Assembly (NCBI GenBank): GCA_016858145.1
Contig: JAEHOE010000003.1
Coordinates: forward strand, 2,356,001 to 2,420,000
Source: Edaphochlamys debaryana
Lineage: Eukaryota; Chlorophyta; Chlorophyceae; Chlamydomonadales
Reading direction: 5' to 3'
Length of the DNA: 64,000 nucleotides
Of this stretch, positions 11,101 through 23,638 are shown one piece after another. Made by a program: the position numbers and the translations under genes. The notes below the pieces were generated by a model. It was given only the letters and a program-made list of their open reading frames with translations, ran no database searches and was not told the DNA's origin. Numbering within the stretch: position 1 is the first letter of the stretch; every line of letters starts with the position of its first letter.

Positions 11101-13500
11101 AACCCATTGCCTACCCTCCACACTCATCAGCCCTGCTGCCCTCTCCTAAAGCCCACCCTTCCGCCACCACCTACCGGCACCTCGCAGGTCTTCATCACGG
11201 GTCCCACGACCTTCATCACCGGCCCCCACGGCGCCGCCCTGCTCGCCCAGCCCGACCCATCTTCAGCCCCCACGGCTGCTGCGTCCTGGCCGCCGGAGCT
11301 GGCCCGCCTGGTCGCAGCGGCAGGCCTGACGCCGACCGCTACACACCTAGCGTCGACCTCAGGCCCGGCTCCAGGTCTCGATGGCCATCACGGCCCAGCC
11401 GCTGCCACGTCTCGCGCTCGAGACACCGGCGGCGGCAGCGAGGCCAGCGGCAGCGCCGGCAGCGGCGTCGCTCGCAGCCCTTGGTCTTGGCCGGCGCTGT
11501 CGCCCTACCTCCCAGGCAGTGCTGGTGCCAACACCGCGGCGGTGTCCTCTGGCAGGGCCGTGGCGCCTGTTGGGCAGGGCGAGACAGCAGCTGCCGTCCG
11601 CGCCTCCGCTCCCGCAGCCATGCCGGCCGGCTCACGCGCAGCGGTTGGAGCTCGGCCGGCGTTCGGATCCGGGCCCGCATCTGGTGCTGGATCTGGATCT
11701 GAGGCAGGATCCACCGCAGGATCCAGCTCTCAGCTCCTCGGCGGCCTCCGGATTGGCTCTACCATCCATGCAGAACCCGCTGTTCCTCCCGGCCTGCTGC
11801 GGCACCCATCTGCCACCGCCCCAGCGGCCGTGGCCGGCGCTCATGCGCCGTCCCCATGGCCGACCGGAGCCCCAACGGAGGCGCCAGGGGCTGGGCCCGG
11901 CGTGGTGCGGCTCCTCACGGACCTGGCCGGCCTGTCCTTGCTCGGCGGCGGCACCCTGCTAGGGACCGGGTCCATCGGCAGCAGGGGCATCGGCGGCGGC
12001 TCCTCTGCCCACGGTAGCGGCGGCGGCGGCAGTCTTGCCAGCGGTGACGGCGGTGCCGCGGGTGCGAGCGCCGCCAGCGGCAGCAGGGCAGCGGGGAGCG
12101 TCGTCGTCAAGGAGGGTCAGACCAGAGCGTTCGATCGAGACTGGAGCAGCTGGCGCTTCCAACAGGAGGGTGTGGCGAACGCTGGAGCGAGCTACGCGGC
12201 CAGTTTGGACGGGGGCGCAAGCGCAGCAGCGGGCAGCGGCCGTCGGCATGGCGGCGGCGGCGGCGGCGGCAGCTCGGTCGGGAGCCGTGGTGGCGGCAGT
12301 GAGGCCAGCGGCGGGGCCAGCGCCCACTCCAGTCTGGGCGGGGGCCCGCCGCCCCGCCACCCGCACCACGCCATGGCCGCGCAGCCGGCCCCTCCCGCCG
12401 AGGCGGGCAAGGGCCCGCAGCACATCCCGCGACGGAACGCGGCCGCGCAGACAGGCCCGCCCGCCTGGGCTGGGTCAGGAGCGCGAACGGGCTCCGCGAC
12501 CGGTGCTGGCGGCGGAGGCGGTGGCGGAGGCGGGACCGCCGCCACGGTCCTGCCGCTGGGCCCCGCGGGCGTAGGCGGCGGCGTGGAGGTGACGGTGCGG
12601 CTGCTGTCTCCGGCCTCGCACGCCCACATGCACATGCAGGGCGCCCCACAGCACTACCCCTCCTCGCACCAACACGTCCGCCCAGGCGCATGGCAGGGTG
12701 GCCCTGGGTCCACATCCACAACCTCCTTCGGCCAGGCTGCGACCGACCTGCCGGCCGCAACCGTAGCGTCACAATCGGCGCCTTGGCAGCCTCAGCAGTT
12801 GCAGGAGCAGCGCTCGCAATGGCCTTCACAGCAACAGAATGCGGAGAGAGGCGGGCGCGTCCAGGCGTCGGCCAAGCCCGGTGGCCTTTCGGCAACGGAG
12901 GAGGGGCGGACGTGGGTGTGGCAAGGAGGCGAGGCGGCGGAGGCACGGGGACCTGGGCCCGGGCAATCGGACCCACCGCAGCGCCAGCAGCGGCAGGGGT
13001 GGGATGACCCACATGAGTCGAACCTGCGTCACGGCTCTGGGCCCGGTGTGGGCCCACCTGGGCCTGGCGTGTACGGACCTGGGCCCAGCGGGCGCACCTG
13101 GCCCGGCCGCGACGGCGGTAAAGGCTCGCGTGGGGAGCAAGCCTGGCCCGACCGGGGCGGGGGCGGTGGACGCGTAACGGGCGGCGCTCGTGGGGACTGG
13201 GACGGTCGGCCGCAGGCAAGCACCAGTCACTGGAGCGGGGAGGGAGCAGGGCCAACAGGCGGCAGGAGTGCGAGCGGGCAACCTGGTGGAGGCTGGGGAG
13301 CAGAAGCAGGGCTTTCTGGCGGGGCCGGAGGTGGAGGCGGAGGAGGGGGTGGAGGGGGCAGGAGCGGGGAGGGCGCGGGCGCTGCGTCGGCTGTGCGTGT
13401 GGACTTGAGCCATGGGGGCATCCTGCAGGCGCTGCGGATGCGGCAGGCGGGGCCGGGCGGCGCGGTGGGCATTCGGGCAGATGGTGGGAGGTATCGGTGA
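5110..13500 (+). CDS. Giant low-complexity RS-rich protein (2575 aa), function unknown
   Basis: Four exons join in phase: 5110-5179, 5283-9350, 9527-10803, 11188-13500. The short first exon encodes MEPQLDSAVRQLEALLTSQI, a likely helix. Most of the rest is disordered: Gln/Pro-rich, poly-Ala (about residues 340 and 530-570), then a strong Arg-Ser domain around residues 905-1075 with further SRSPSR repeats near 1250, and Gly/Ala/Ser-rich sequence towards the C-terminus. RS domains are typical of splicing factors and nuclear-speckle scaffolds such as SRRM proteins, so a role in mRNA processing is a reasonable inference. I see no RRM, kinase or other folded domain. A short ordered island near residues 1090-1160 reads LYRVSVQAADFLPLRSPLL followed by DPLFWLLKADMADRIGYARP. 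An FITGP pair spans the last splice junction. Several long frames inside it on both strands are by-products of its GC bias. Confidence 0.7.
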
Positions 13501-13941
13501 AGGCGAGGCGTGGGAGAGGCCGAGTGCTGGCTGGACGGTAGCAGGCGGCGCTGGGCGCGGCGCCTATACGAAGACGGGTTAGGACCGAGACACGCAGCTC
13601 GGCCGAAACCTGGGCGCCCCTCTCGCACATTGGGCCATTGGCAAGTTCGCAAGTGCAATGCATGAGGCTGGCCAACTGCGTCTGGTCGGTCGGCACGCGG
13701 CGGTTGAGCTGCCGGCAGCTCGCGCCGCTGGTACCAGGGTCAGGTACACCCGGACAGTGCGAGGTCTGTCCACGACCTCTTAAACCGGGCTGCCTGCAGC
13801 CGCGCCTTCATACTGTGTTGCTGGTCAGAGCGATTGCTTGCCGCTCCCAGCGCTCCAACAGTCCGCTCTAGCGCCGCCGTGTGCCGACAAGCATCTTGAC
13901 CATTTTGACCCCCCCCCCACCGCTCAACTTCTAGCGAGACG
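13501..13941. other. Intergenic, 3' UTR and upstream region
   Basis: Between two plus-strand genes. It contains a run of nine to ten C near 13909-13919 close to the next start. No TGTAA signal was found after the RS-rich gene. Confidence 0.35.
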
Positions 13942-16695
13942 ATGGGGTCGGCACAACAAGTAGCTGCTGTAGCTCTGCTGGTCCTGGCCACGGCGGCTGC
14001 GGTCAACGCGCACGCGTGAGTCGGAAATTGCATGGCCCGGGTCGCCAGGGCGAAGTTCAGGCCGTCAGCTGGGCTTCAGTCTAGATCTTCTTGGACTACA
14101 ACTGGGCGGTGGTAGCGACGATGATCGCCGACAGCTGTCGACGGGCGGGAAGTGTGCACGATGTGCCGAAGTTTGCGGCAAACGCGCCTGTCCCTGCTCC
14201 CTATGCATGACTTTAATAGATTTGTATACAACTAGCATCTACGGCCAATAGGTCCTGGCCAACCCCTCCGCCGGCTTCTTCCCGGCTTCGGCCAACCCCC
14301 ACTTGGGGACGCTGACGCACTCGCGCCTCGCCCCCTCTTTCTCCATGTGGTTCGCCATCTAATGCTGTGGACCCAATGCCCATTCACCCTAGCCCAGCCG
14401 TGATCAGGCCCTGCCCGTCCCCGTGCCGGTGGCCTAACCGCGCTTTGCCCTTTCCCCCACACCCCCCACCCTACAGCGGCCACTTCCACGTGTGCCCCGA
14501 CACTCCCGAGGCGCGCGGCTACGTGCGGCGCGAGGTGGGCAACTGCACGGCCTTCACCACCCTAAACGCCACCGCTAACATCACCATGACGGGCAAGGTG
14601 AGTGGGTCGGCTTTGTTGGGGGCGCGGACACCCGAAGAAGGATAAAGCCAAGGGGCAAGGAGCGCGGGCGTTGGGCCCGGGAAGCGAGCCAGGAACGCGT
14701 AGACTTGCAACCGGGAGCCAAGCTGGAGTGACGGGTTGCTCCAGGTTGGTAGCCTGCCTGGTCTGTGCTCAGCGCCGATGGCGCAGGGCGAGGGTCTGCT
14801 GACGAAAGGCGGTGCTGAGAGCGACTTGAACTAGGATAGCCGGTCCCGCGGACGAAAAGGAGTGCGTCTGCCCACCCTGTTCCCCTAACGGCATTCCCCT
14901 ATCCACACCAGGTGATTCTGTGGCTGTACGCCTACCAGAACTGCAGCGACTACCTGTCCACGGCTCTGCAGTTCGACACGGTAAGACTCACCCCAAGGGA
15001 GAATGGGGGATTGAGGATTGCGCCTGCAAGGGAAGCGGCGTGTGACGCAGACAGGAGGTTCTGGTGCGCGGGGGTGGGGGCGGTAACCCGGGCCAACACC
15101 ATCAGGGTCTGAGCCATGGGGGAAGGCTGGCTGCTTGCGCCTCCTTGCCTGCCACGGTCCACGCCGAATCTGTGCACCCCAGAGTCAGGGCCAGAGCAAG
15201 CCCCCCGGAACTTCTGCCCTAGGCTGCAGATTTTGAGAGTCCCTGTTTCCACCCCACGTCCCCACCACAGAAAGTGTACCAGAACGGCATCCCCCTGGCC
15301 GCCACCAACACCACCGGATACGCCTACACCGGTAAGCACCCCGGTCAGGCGGTCCATCCGTACCTTGCAGTGCCAAGCTCCTCAAACCGCACACCCCGTG
15401 CATCCGCACATTGGCACGCACCGGTCCCCCCCCCCCCGCCCTGCCCCCGGCCTTGCTGCATCCAGGCCACGTGCCGCTCTAGCGCTGTGCTGTGCCACGC
15501 TCCCCACGCGTACTCCCCGCGCCCCGTCAGCATGCGTGCATCTCCCGCCGTCAGACCTCCATCAGCACTCCTACCTCGCATCCCACGCATCCTACCCACC
15601 ATTGCGCCCCTCTCCCCGGCCTAGTTCACCTCGTTGACACCAGCACCGTCACTACCACTCCGACCGCTGCCCCCGTGTCCCCCATCCCTGCCAGGCCTGC
15701 TGGACTCAGCCACTCGGGCCATCTACGTGGACAACGCGACGCTGGGCACGGAAGACCCCGACAACATCATCTTCTGGAAGCCAACCGCCACGCAGGTGGA
15801 TGGATGGGCGGAGGGCGGGAGGGCGGACGGGGTCGCCACAGACGTTGGGGGTTCCCGTCAGGGCGGGGCTCGATCGACGGAATAGAAATAGAAATAGTTA
15901 ACGCCGGGTTACCCCTGGCGTGGGTCAAGGAGGGCGGGTTGGTTAGACCCGCCACCATGCTCGATCGACGGAGAGGTCGAGGGAGGGACGGTGGCCGCTG
16001 TGCCTTGCCCGTGGCGGATCGAAACCCACGCTCCCCCTGTGCTGCCCCTTGCCTCCTGCCCCGTGCCGCCTGCCGCTGCCCACCCATGCAGGATGACGGC
16101 TCTTTCTGCGGTACCGCGGCCAATGCCATTGTGCTTCGCTCCATTACCACCGGGGGGGCGACCGAGCCGCAGCCGCTGCAGTCCTTCGTGCTGTCGACAA
16201 CGGACGCAGGTGAGCGTGGGGCGGCGGCGGCGGGGCGGGCGGCGGGGTTCGCTCGGGCCAGGAAGCGGCGCGCTCGCTGCCGTGTGGGGTGTGGGGCGGG
16301 CGCGGCGCGGCGCTGTGTCGCCGCTAGTGCGACGCAGATAGGTTTGGCGAGGTGTGGGGAGTTGAGGTGTCGTGCCTTTGAGTTGATTACCGGTAGTGGG
16401 TGGCGGCGCTCTCCCGAAGACCGTTACATCCGCGGCGCTGACCCGTTGCGCGGCTGTGCTCCGTCCCTTGCCCGCAGGCCCTGCCGTGGGCTGCAACCTC
16501 AACCTTTACGCCAAGCCCCCCCTGACGGACCTCACCTCCCAGTCCTCGCCCTGCAACTCCCCGCCGCCCTCGCCGCGCCCCTCGCCGCCGCCGCCCCCGC
16601 CGCCTTCCCCCGGTGCCGCCGCCGGGCCCCGGGCCTCGCTCGCCGCTGCCTTCGCTGCTGCGGCCTCGCTCGTGCTCGCCCTGGTGCTGGCGTAA
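13942..16695 (+). CDS. Secreted, probably GPI-anchored protein with Ser-Pro linker (253 aa)
   Basis: Seven exons join in phase: 13942-14015, 14477-14597, 14912-14980, 15271-15331, 15695-15795, 16092-16209, 16478-16695. Residues 1 to about 24 form a clean signal peptide ending in VNAHA. The mature domain (about 25-205) has scattered Cys, probably disulfide-bonded, and several N-glycosylation sequons (NCT, NAT, NIT, NCS, NTT). From about residue 206 comes an SPPPSPRPSPPP linker of the hydroxyproline-rich glycoprotein type common in algal cell walls. The protein ends in a small-residue stretch followed by a hydrophobic tail (SLAAAFAAAASLVLALVLA) with no charged end, as in GPI-attachment signals. 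I do not recognise the globular domain. An extracellular matrix or cell-surface role is inferred. Confidence 0.75.
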
Positions 16696-16744
16696 GACAC
16701 GCAACACACGACCCCACGTATGGATTGTGCTGGCAGCTGCTGGC

Positions 16745-16749
16745 TGTAA
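16745..16749 (+). terminator. Candidate TGTAA polyadenylation signal
   Basis: TGTAA lies 50 bases after the stop of the GPI-anchored-type gene. TGTAA is the usual chlorophycean poly(A) signal. Confidence 0.5.
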
Positions 16750-18022
16750 TTGTCATCAGCTGGCGCTGCCCTGTGCCAAGGTGCTGCTGTACAGTCCGTA
16801 CCGCACATCGGGTACAGGCGTGGTGATGTGTGCGCTTGCCGGGGGCCTATAGTAAGGACGGCTTCTTGCTTGGCGCTGCTGCTGTGTGTGGCGGGATGCA
16901 TAAGGAGACCAGCGCACGTTCGGTTTGCGCAGGCCTGCAGCTTTCCGAATGTCTAACCGCACGGCTGCACAGGCTTTGCCGCCAGCCCATACGGTCTATA
17001 TATAGTATGAACCTTTGGAACACTATCATTTTGCTGGTGTGAGTGTGTGTCTTGATGTCATGGCTCGAGTACGGATCTCCTCGTCTCTCTTCGTTGGTTC
17101 GTCCTGTGTCGTCTTATCACACTCTCGTTGCTCGTACTCGTGCTCGTGTTGCGTTTGCAATGTGTTTTATTCGTATGCGTGGGTGTCGTCTGTTAGTGGG
17201 GGGCTGCGAGTGGAGGAGAGATGTATGTGCTGTGCTGAGGAAAGCCCCTGGTTGGCCCTGGAGAGGCCAGGCCAGGGTTTTGAGCAGACGACGACGTGTA
17301 GATGAGCTGGCCCGATATATGGCAGGAGCGCCTAACTCTACTGCTTGAGTGGGTGCATTGCGGCGGCGGGTGAGGCCAGAAGAGGACGGGTGAGGTCCTG
17401 GTCCCGCTTAAGATTGGGCCTGATGACCCTGAAGACACAGAACCGGCCTGCCGGCCCCAGTATGGCAGTCTCAGCGTGCATGGATAAGGCCACACACAAG
17501 AGGATCAACATGTAGTGCAGGAATGCGTTCATTGTCCATAGAGATGAACATGATGAATAGCAAGGGCAACTGCTCCCACCCCTCAAGGCGTGGTTCTTGA
17601 GCCATGCGGGCCACACACTAAAGCTTCAAGCAAGCTGCATGTACCGTACGTCAGATGCCCTCACGCTTAGCCAATTGCAAATCCTCCCCTCTCATGCATT
17701 TTGACATCAATAGGCATCATAGCTAAGCTCCTGCGAGCGGGATACATACAGCGGTACCTGCTGCATCCCTCTCAATAATTGCAGCCCACAATCATGAACG
17801 CATAGATTGAGTTCCCAGTGTGAGGAGGCATGGTGGCAACCTTCAGGGGTCAGCACAAAGCGCGGCGGCCCCCCGCGCTTGTCTGTGCAGTCCGGTGGGC
17901 ATGTAGAAGCACGTGAACAGCACCATCCAATGCGCCTGCCCAACATGGATATAACCTCAAGATGAAGAGCACACGAGCTTCTATGTGACATGCCACTCGG
18001 CGCCGTGCTGCCGTCCAGAGGC
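16750..18022. other. Convergent intergenic region, nothing recognised
   Basis: It separates the 3' ends of the plus-strand GPI-type gene and the minus-strand lipase. An AT-rich TCTATATATAG at 16995-17005 resembles a TATA box, but no coding sequence follows it. 17040-17220 is unusually T/G-rich for this window. Confidence 0.35.
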
Positions 18023-21000
18023 TCACTCCATCAACCCCCAATACTGGAAGTATTCGATGTCGGGCACGTTGGCCCTGTCTTCCGGGCTAAGCTGGCACTT
18101 GTACACGTCGGCCGCGTAGTTCCTCAGCAGCGAGTGCGGCACCCTGCTGTCCCCCATGTTTCCCAGCAGCATCCGGCGGCTGCCAGTGCCGCTAGCGACG
18201 ACGCCGCGCTCGCCGTCGCGGCCCTCTGCCGCCGCCGCCGCCGCCACAGCAGCAGCCCCCAGTGCTGTGTCAGTATGGGCGGCCCCGCTGGACGCTCGGG
18301 CGTCGGCTACCTCATTGAGGCGGCGCCGCACGCAGCCTCTCTGTGTGGAGATCTCAGGTGTGGGGTGGCTGAAGGCGGCCGGGAGGGTCGGGATGGGGTC
18401 CTTGGGCACGACGTACTGGTAGGTCCGCGACGCCTGCGGGGGACAGGGCATGGGTTTGAAGCAAAGCGCAATGACGCGCAGTGTACAGGGTGCATGGGTT
18501 CGGCATGGGTGAAGGTTCGGTGTGACGGCCGTTCCACCGCTCCCTCAAAAGGGCTTCCGAGCGAAACGGCCTCAACGCCTCAACGCTTCAGTTTTGCCCC
18601 AAGCCCCACAGTAAGGACGCACGACGCACCAGTCCCAGGCTTGCGTATGCGGCAACGTAGGCAGCGTCGCCGACAGTTGGTGAGCCAAAGGTGTACACGC
18701 CGGCAACAGGCAAGCCTGAGTGAGCGGGCCACGGGGGCAGACGGCAGGGCGGGGGTGCGGGTGAGGTGCCACGGCGTGGGTCAGATGAGACATGTGGCAG
18801 CAAAGGGTTGGCCGGCGGTGGGGAGACCCACAGCAAGCGCCCACGCACCCGCAGCTCACGCACACACACGGTTACCGTATTGCGCAGAAACCCGAGCATC
18901 TAAACGCACCTATACTCTCACTCTCACTCGCATCCCCGCCTTCCCATCACCCTCGGGTATCACTAAACGCACCTATCCTCTGGGCGCGGGTGGCGAAGAG
19001 CGTTGTGAGGGCGGACCCCAGGCTGTGGCCCGTGAACCACAGCTTCTTGAAAGGGGCGGCTTCCATTTTGGCCGACACCTGCGCGGGCGGGGGCACCAGG
19101 AAAGAGGATATTGCGGTGTGGGAGACCGCCCGGCCAAGAACGCAAACCGTACGGCGAGCTGGTGGACGAGGAGAGGATCGGGGGCAGCATCACATGGTCG
19201 CCGGGTCTATGGTTGTGGCATGGCCCATTCTGTCGTACAAATGGTACGGCACGAGGACAGCGGGGGAAACCCTTCTTACTGCCGAAAGGATCAGGTCGCG
19301 GCTGCCGTTGTACTGCAGGAAGAAGCCCCGAGGGAGCGTCACGGGAGTCGCGGAGAAGTCCGTGGTGGTGATGTTGTGGGTGAGCGCGTCCAGGTTGCTG
19401 AACCACTGGGAAGGGGAGGAGGGGAGGCAGAGTGGAATGACACGGAGGCAAGAGGAGGCATAACCGCACGAGGCGGCGAGCGCACGCATCGGGACCAGGC
19501 AGGCAGGGGCGCACAGGAAGGATCCACAGTTCCACACTCTAGAGGTGCTTACGTCGGCCGCAGAATTGGAGCCGGCGAACACCACAAATAGTGCATCAAA
19601 GGACTCGAGAAGGATAGCCTGCACGTCGTCCGCGCCCCAGAGAGACCTGCACCGCACACAATGCGGGGGACGTCGGGGCGGGGCGCCAGTCAGCCCACTC
19701 CCGCTCGGGGCCTCGATCCCGAATGGTCCGAGTGCGTGGGGCTGAGTGGCAGCCACGTCCATGCCCACGCACGCACGCAGAGAGCCCTCAGGCTGCACTG
19801 TACGACACTGCGTACGACACACGCACGTGCAAAGGAGTGGACTGCATGCACCATACGACACTGCCGTACACAGGATGCAACGACCCAAGGCCGCGCACGC
19901 ACGACCGTTAACTGCGGTAGGCACGCCCTCTCTAGCTGAGGCGCGGCCCTCCCGCGCAAGGCTTGCTCACGTCATGGCAGTTGCCCCAAGACGGGGCAGC
20001 ACGGTAGCCCTGAAGCGCTCGTCGAACACATCTTGGCTGAGCGCCCCCCTTCCTCCAACAATGAACGAGGGCTGCGGGGGGACAGGCGGCACACGGGTGC
20101 ACAAAAAGGCGCAAGCGGCGCCCAATACTTAAGTTCAGACTTTGGGGGCAGACTCAGGGCCAGGGCCTCCGCTTCCCCCCCCCAGGCACCCTGGTTGGCC
20201 GCGGCTCATTCTGTCGTGCGTGCGACAGGGGGACGCAGGGGGCTGGCAGGCCGGGAAGCGGACGAGCCGAGGGGCGAGCGCCCCGTGCCTCGCCTCGCTT
20301 TATCTCACCGGATAGGAGAAGTGGCTCAGCATCATCATTACGTAAGCGTTGGTTGGCTTGTCGACCGTGGCCCCAGCATCAAAGACGCCCGACCGCGACA
20401 GGACGCCGCCTGACGGGTAGAGGCGACATGGAAGAGAGGACATGGGTAAAGGGTGCACGGGTCGGCGTGGCATGAGAGTCCCACATCGCCACCCCGGGCA
20501 GTGGCGGTGCCACCCTGCAGATGTCGCCGAGTTGGGAGTGCGGCCAGTGTGTGTGTGCCGCGCCGCTAGCTTACTTTCCAGTTTTCCACTGGGGGAAAGG
20601 GGGGAGGGACGCTTAGACTGCCCCTGCCTGCCCCGCTCACTCTCCGGGTCTGCCTGGGAGGCGTTGTTGCTGCACGCTAGGTAGGCGTGGCAGGTGCAGA
20701 CGACGGGGCAGCACGGCTCGCTCATAGCTGGAATCCATCCTTTCCAGCACAGCTGTGCTTGGGCCCTACAACACAGGGGCGGGAGAGCAGCGATGAGCGA
20801 TGAAGCGCCGAGTTTGCGGGGACCATGCGGCGGGCACGCGCACGGCAGGCGACGCCGTCACGCACCTTTTCGCTTGGTGTGGGGGGCAGCTCCCCGGGTT
20901 GCAGGTAATGGCACAGCGTCTCGTGTCCGTGCGGCTAGGGGGGGGGAGAGAGAGGATAGGGGAAGGGGTGTCAGCTCTCCCGGCTAGCCCCTGGCGGGAG

Positions 21001-21273
21001 CATCCCGTGGATATGTGTGAGGAACTCCTCGCAAGCCGCACACGCAGGAGATAATTGCCGTCTGGCAGGAGCAATTTGGCCTCACTTGGACTCTTCCCAG
21101 TCATTTCCGCAGCCAGCGTCCGCTGTGTAAGCCGTCGCATTCAGGCATCGGCCATCCTTGCAGCCCGTGTGCGTAAAGCAGCTTGGGTGCCTGACCCACA
21201 CGCATTCAACGGCCAGGATCAATGACAATTGCGCGACTGCTAAGAAGCAGGTCAATCGGATGAAACAAGGCAT
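18023..21273 (-). CDS. Secreted class 3 (alpha/beta-hydrolase) lipase with Cys-rich N-terminus
   Basis: Ten exons join in phase: 21273-21086, 20934-20866, 20765-20641, 20409-20309, 20071-19971, 19646-19553, 19405-19280, 19078-18973, 18715-18630, 18433-18023 (468 aa). It begins with a signal peptide (MPCFIRLTCFLAVAQLSLIL). A Cys-rich segment of about 100 residues follows, with some 15 Cys and NAT/NAS sequons. The Lipase_3 domain shows FVVFAGS as the oxyanion strand, the nucleophile elbow GHSLGSAL (Ser about 287), FGSPTVGD, Asp about 344 in VPKDPIPTLP, and His about 432 in RVPHSLLRNY. A long Ala/Arg-rich insert sits between the Asp and His. The full triad suggests an active extracellular or endomembrane glycerolipid hydrolase. 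The start was chosen for its signal peptide; the open frame extends further upstream. Confidence 0.85.
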
Positions 21274-23638
21274 TGCTACGAATATTGTTGAGTTGAGTAA
21301 CTTGCTTAGCTTAGGCGACTGTGCAGCTAGACGTCTGTGAGGGCTTCGTTTAAAGGAGCCCACAGTCGAGACCGCGCGTTGTCGTGTACGAAGTCGAAGG
21401 CGATGAACACCCGGGATGAGCGCGGGCCGCCCGTGGCGGCCCAGGCCGGGCCCATGCGCCGACCGAGAAGCCCTTGGATAACACGGGAAACAGCATGCTG
21501 GCGGGCTCGCCTCGAACGCAATACGCAATCGTGTATCACGCACCAGGCAGCGGCACGGCTGCGGCGTTCCCTGCCTTCCCCTGGCCCCGTCCTGGGACAC
21601 AACGCGGACCTGCCATGGCACCCCCTGACGGCAGCCCTCCTAACGTGTTCGCTGCTGCTGCCGTGGGCAAGTTACCCCCGTTACGCAGACAATCGAAGAG
21701 CGTGCCATCGTGCATTGCGCTTTGCCGTAACCCGAGGTGATTTACCTCCGTACACACCACCGTACCGGTGACTGCCGCAGCTCAGTTGCAGCCGTACGCC
21801 CCACCCACCATGATGAAGCCAGCCAAGCGATAACCGTCCATGCCTTGTGGGTTGGGATGCATAGTAGTCAGCACATAGCTACTACCGGTAGCGGCGACGC
21901 GTCAATCCAGGAAACGCGCACCCGCACTCGGTCATGGACGCAACTGGGCGCAACCTGCTCTGAGCGTCATGATCAATGGAATGGAGCCCAGCCCCACGAG
22001 GGGCATCTCCATAGCCTCAAACAACGCGTGTCAGACACAGAGATCCCGCACGTATCGATAGCTCCCATCCACATCTGCCAGAGCAGGGCCCGTCGCGTCC
22101 TGCACCGTCATCCACACTCCAAAGCACACCGTGAGTCGTAGCTCGCGCCCAGTCAACTTTGCCTCAACACTTCCACGGGCGGCCGCACTGTGTGGCCACA
22201 CCGATGCAGCCTGTCGAGCCCACACGCGTCCACATTTCGCTTCGTTCCCCACGGTCGGGCCCAGGCGCTCGCCTATGCTAGCGGCACCCCGCAAACCCCT
22301 GTCACCACACAAGTGCATTATGCGCCCACCATAATTACCGCACCGCGCCCCGTCCCGTAATACCGGTACGCATAAGGAGACCATAGCGCAGGCCCCTGAA
22401 CCCGCGGAAGAGGCCGCACAGTAGCGCAAGCGCCGCGCGGACCTTCGCCCCCCGCCGTTCCCGCTCCCAATCCCGTCCCCGCACTTCCGCTACCTCACCG
22501 TAACTTGTCTGCCCTGCCAATACCGTACAGTACAGCCCGCCGCCGCCCCCTCTCCCCTTGCCCAGCGGTCCCGGGGCAGTCCTTCGACTTCCGTCCGTAC
22601 AGTGTCCCGTAGTGCCGTACAACAGTCCTGCCGTCAGCCCACGCAGGGTCCCAACGGCGATCTGCTCGGGCGTAGCTACCGCCCCGCCGCCCCGCCTGCG
22701 AATGCGTACAGCCACAGCGGCGAGGGTGGCTGGGGCCACGACGGTCGCGGCCCTCACGCCCCCAGGGAGCGCCCCCCGACCTCGGCTTGCCTCAGCACGC
22801 CTGCCGGGACACCCACGTGACGCTCGGCCTGGGTGCCACCGGCAGACCGTCGGCGGCCGCCCTGGCAGGACGCTGGCAGGCCGCCGGTGAGTCGACCGAC
22901 CGAGGGCCCGGGCCTGGGCCCGGGCCTGGGGCCGCCCCTCCCCTCCCAGCGTTGCGGCGCGCGGCGTGCTCACGCCCTCCAGTGCCCTCTAGACACGCGC
23001 CTCTCGCAGTAGCGGTGCTCCTCTCCTGCTCCCCTGCAACCCCGCCCTCCTCCGACGCCAGCGCCGGCCGGGCCTCTCCGCTTCCGCGGGCGTGTGGGGC
23101 CCCCTCTTGGAGGCACAGCGCGCCCAGGGCCCCAGCACCGCGGCTCCCGTTGGCGCGGGACGCCTGGTCGCTTCGGGCCCGGTCCCAGCTCCTCAGCGCC
23201 GTTGCTGCATCCCGGTCGCCGTACCCGGGCCCAGGGCGCCTGGGCCCAGGCAGGCCCGTGACGCTCGCTGCGAATCCGCCAGAGCCCCCGGCGCGCCTCC
23301 GCCTCGGCCAATTCCTCCCTCCGGCCTCGCCGCTCGGCAACAAGCAGCCGGCGGCGGCAGCAGCGCCCTCGCCCCGCCCCAGCCAGCGGTGCCAGAGGGC
23401 GCAGGCCCCGTCACTGCACGCTGCAGCACCCGCCGCCACGACTCCGCTCCGCCCGCGTCGCCTCCACCACGCGTGCCGCTTCCGCCGCGCCGCCCTCCGC
23501 GCCGCTGCCCGACGCCGACTCCGCTCCGACCAGCAGCGCCCGCCGCTCCTCCGCCCCACGCCTCCCCCCCTCCCCGCTCCCGCTCCCGCCCTCCTCCTCC
23601 AGCACAGCGCCCAGGCCCAGGCGGTGGGTCCCGGGCAG
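21274..23638. other. Intergenic region between lipase start and kinase stop
   Basis: Both flanking genes are on the minus strand, so this holds the lipase promoter and the kinase 3' UTR. No gene with recognisable protein similarity was found. 22908-22931 carries a short tandem GGGCCT/GGGCCC-type repeat. The long frames at 22335-22973 and 22787-23704 have biased composition but no family features. Confidence 0.35.

Noticed and set aside
12107..13696. 529-codon antisense open frame
   Set aside because: Antisense to exon 4 of the RS-rich gene; low complexity and no family features.
16995..17005. TATA-like TCTATATATAG
   Set aside because: No coding sequence starts downstream; it lies in a convergent 3' region.
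20568..20585. 14-base mini-exon (MENWK) in the lipase gene
   Set aside because: Using it would break the phase of the next exon. Direct joining of 20641 to 20409 keeps the phase.
21327..21602. Antisense peptide ending FIAFDFVHDNARSRLW upstream of the lipase
   Set aside because: It looks protein-like, but no splice route joins it to the lipase in phase and the signal-peptide start at 21273 explains the N-terminus.
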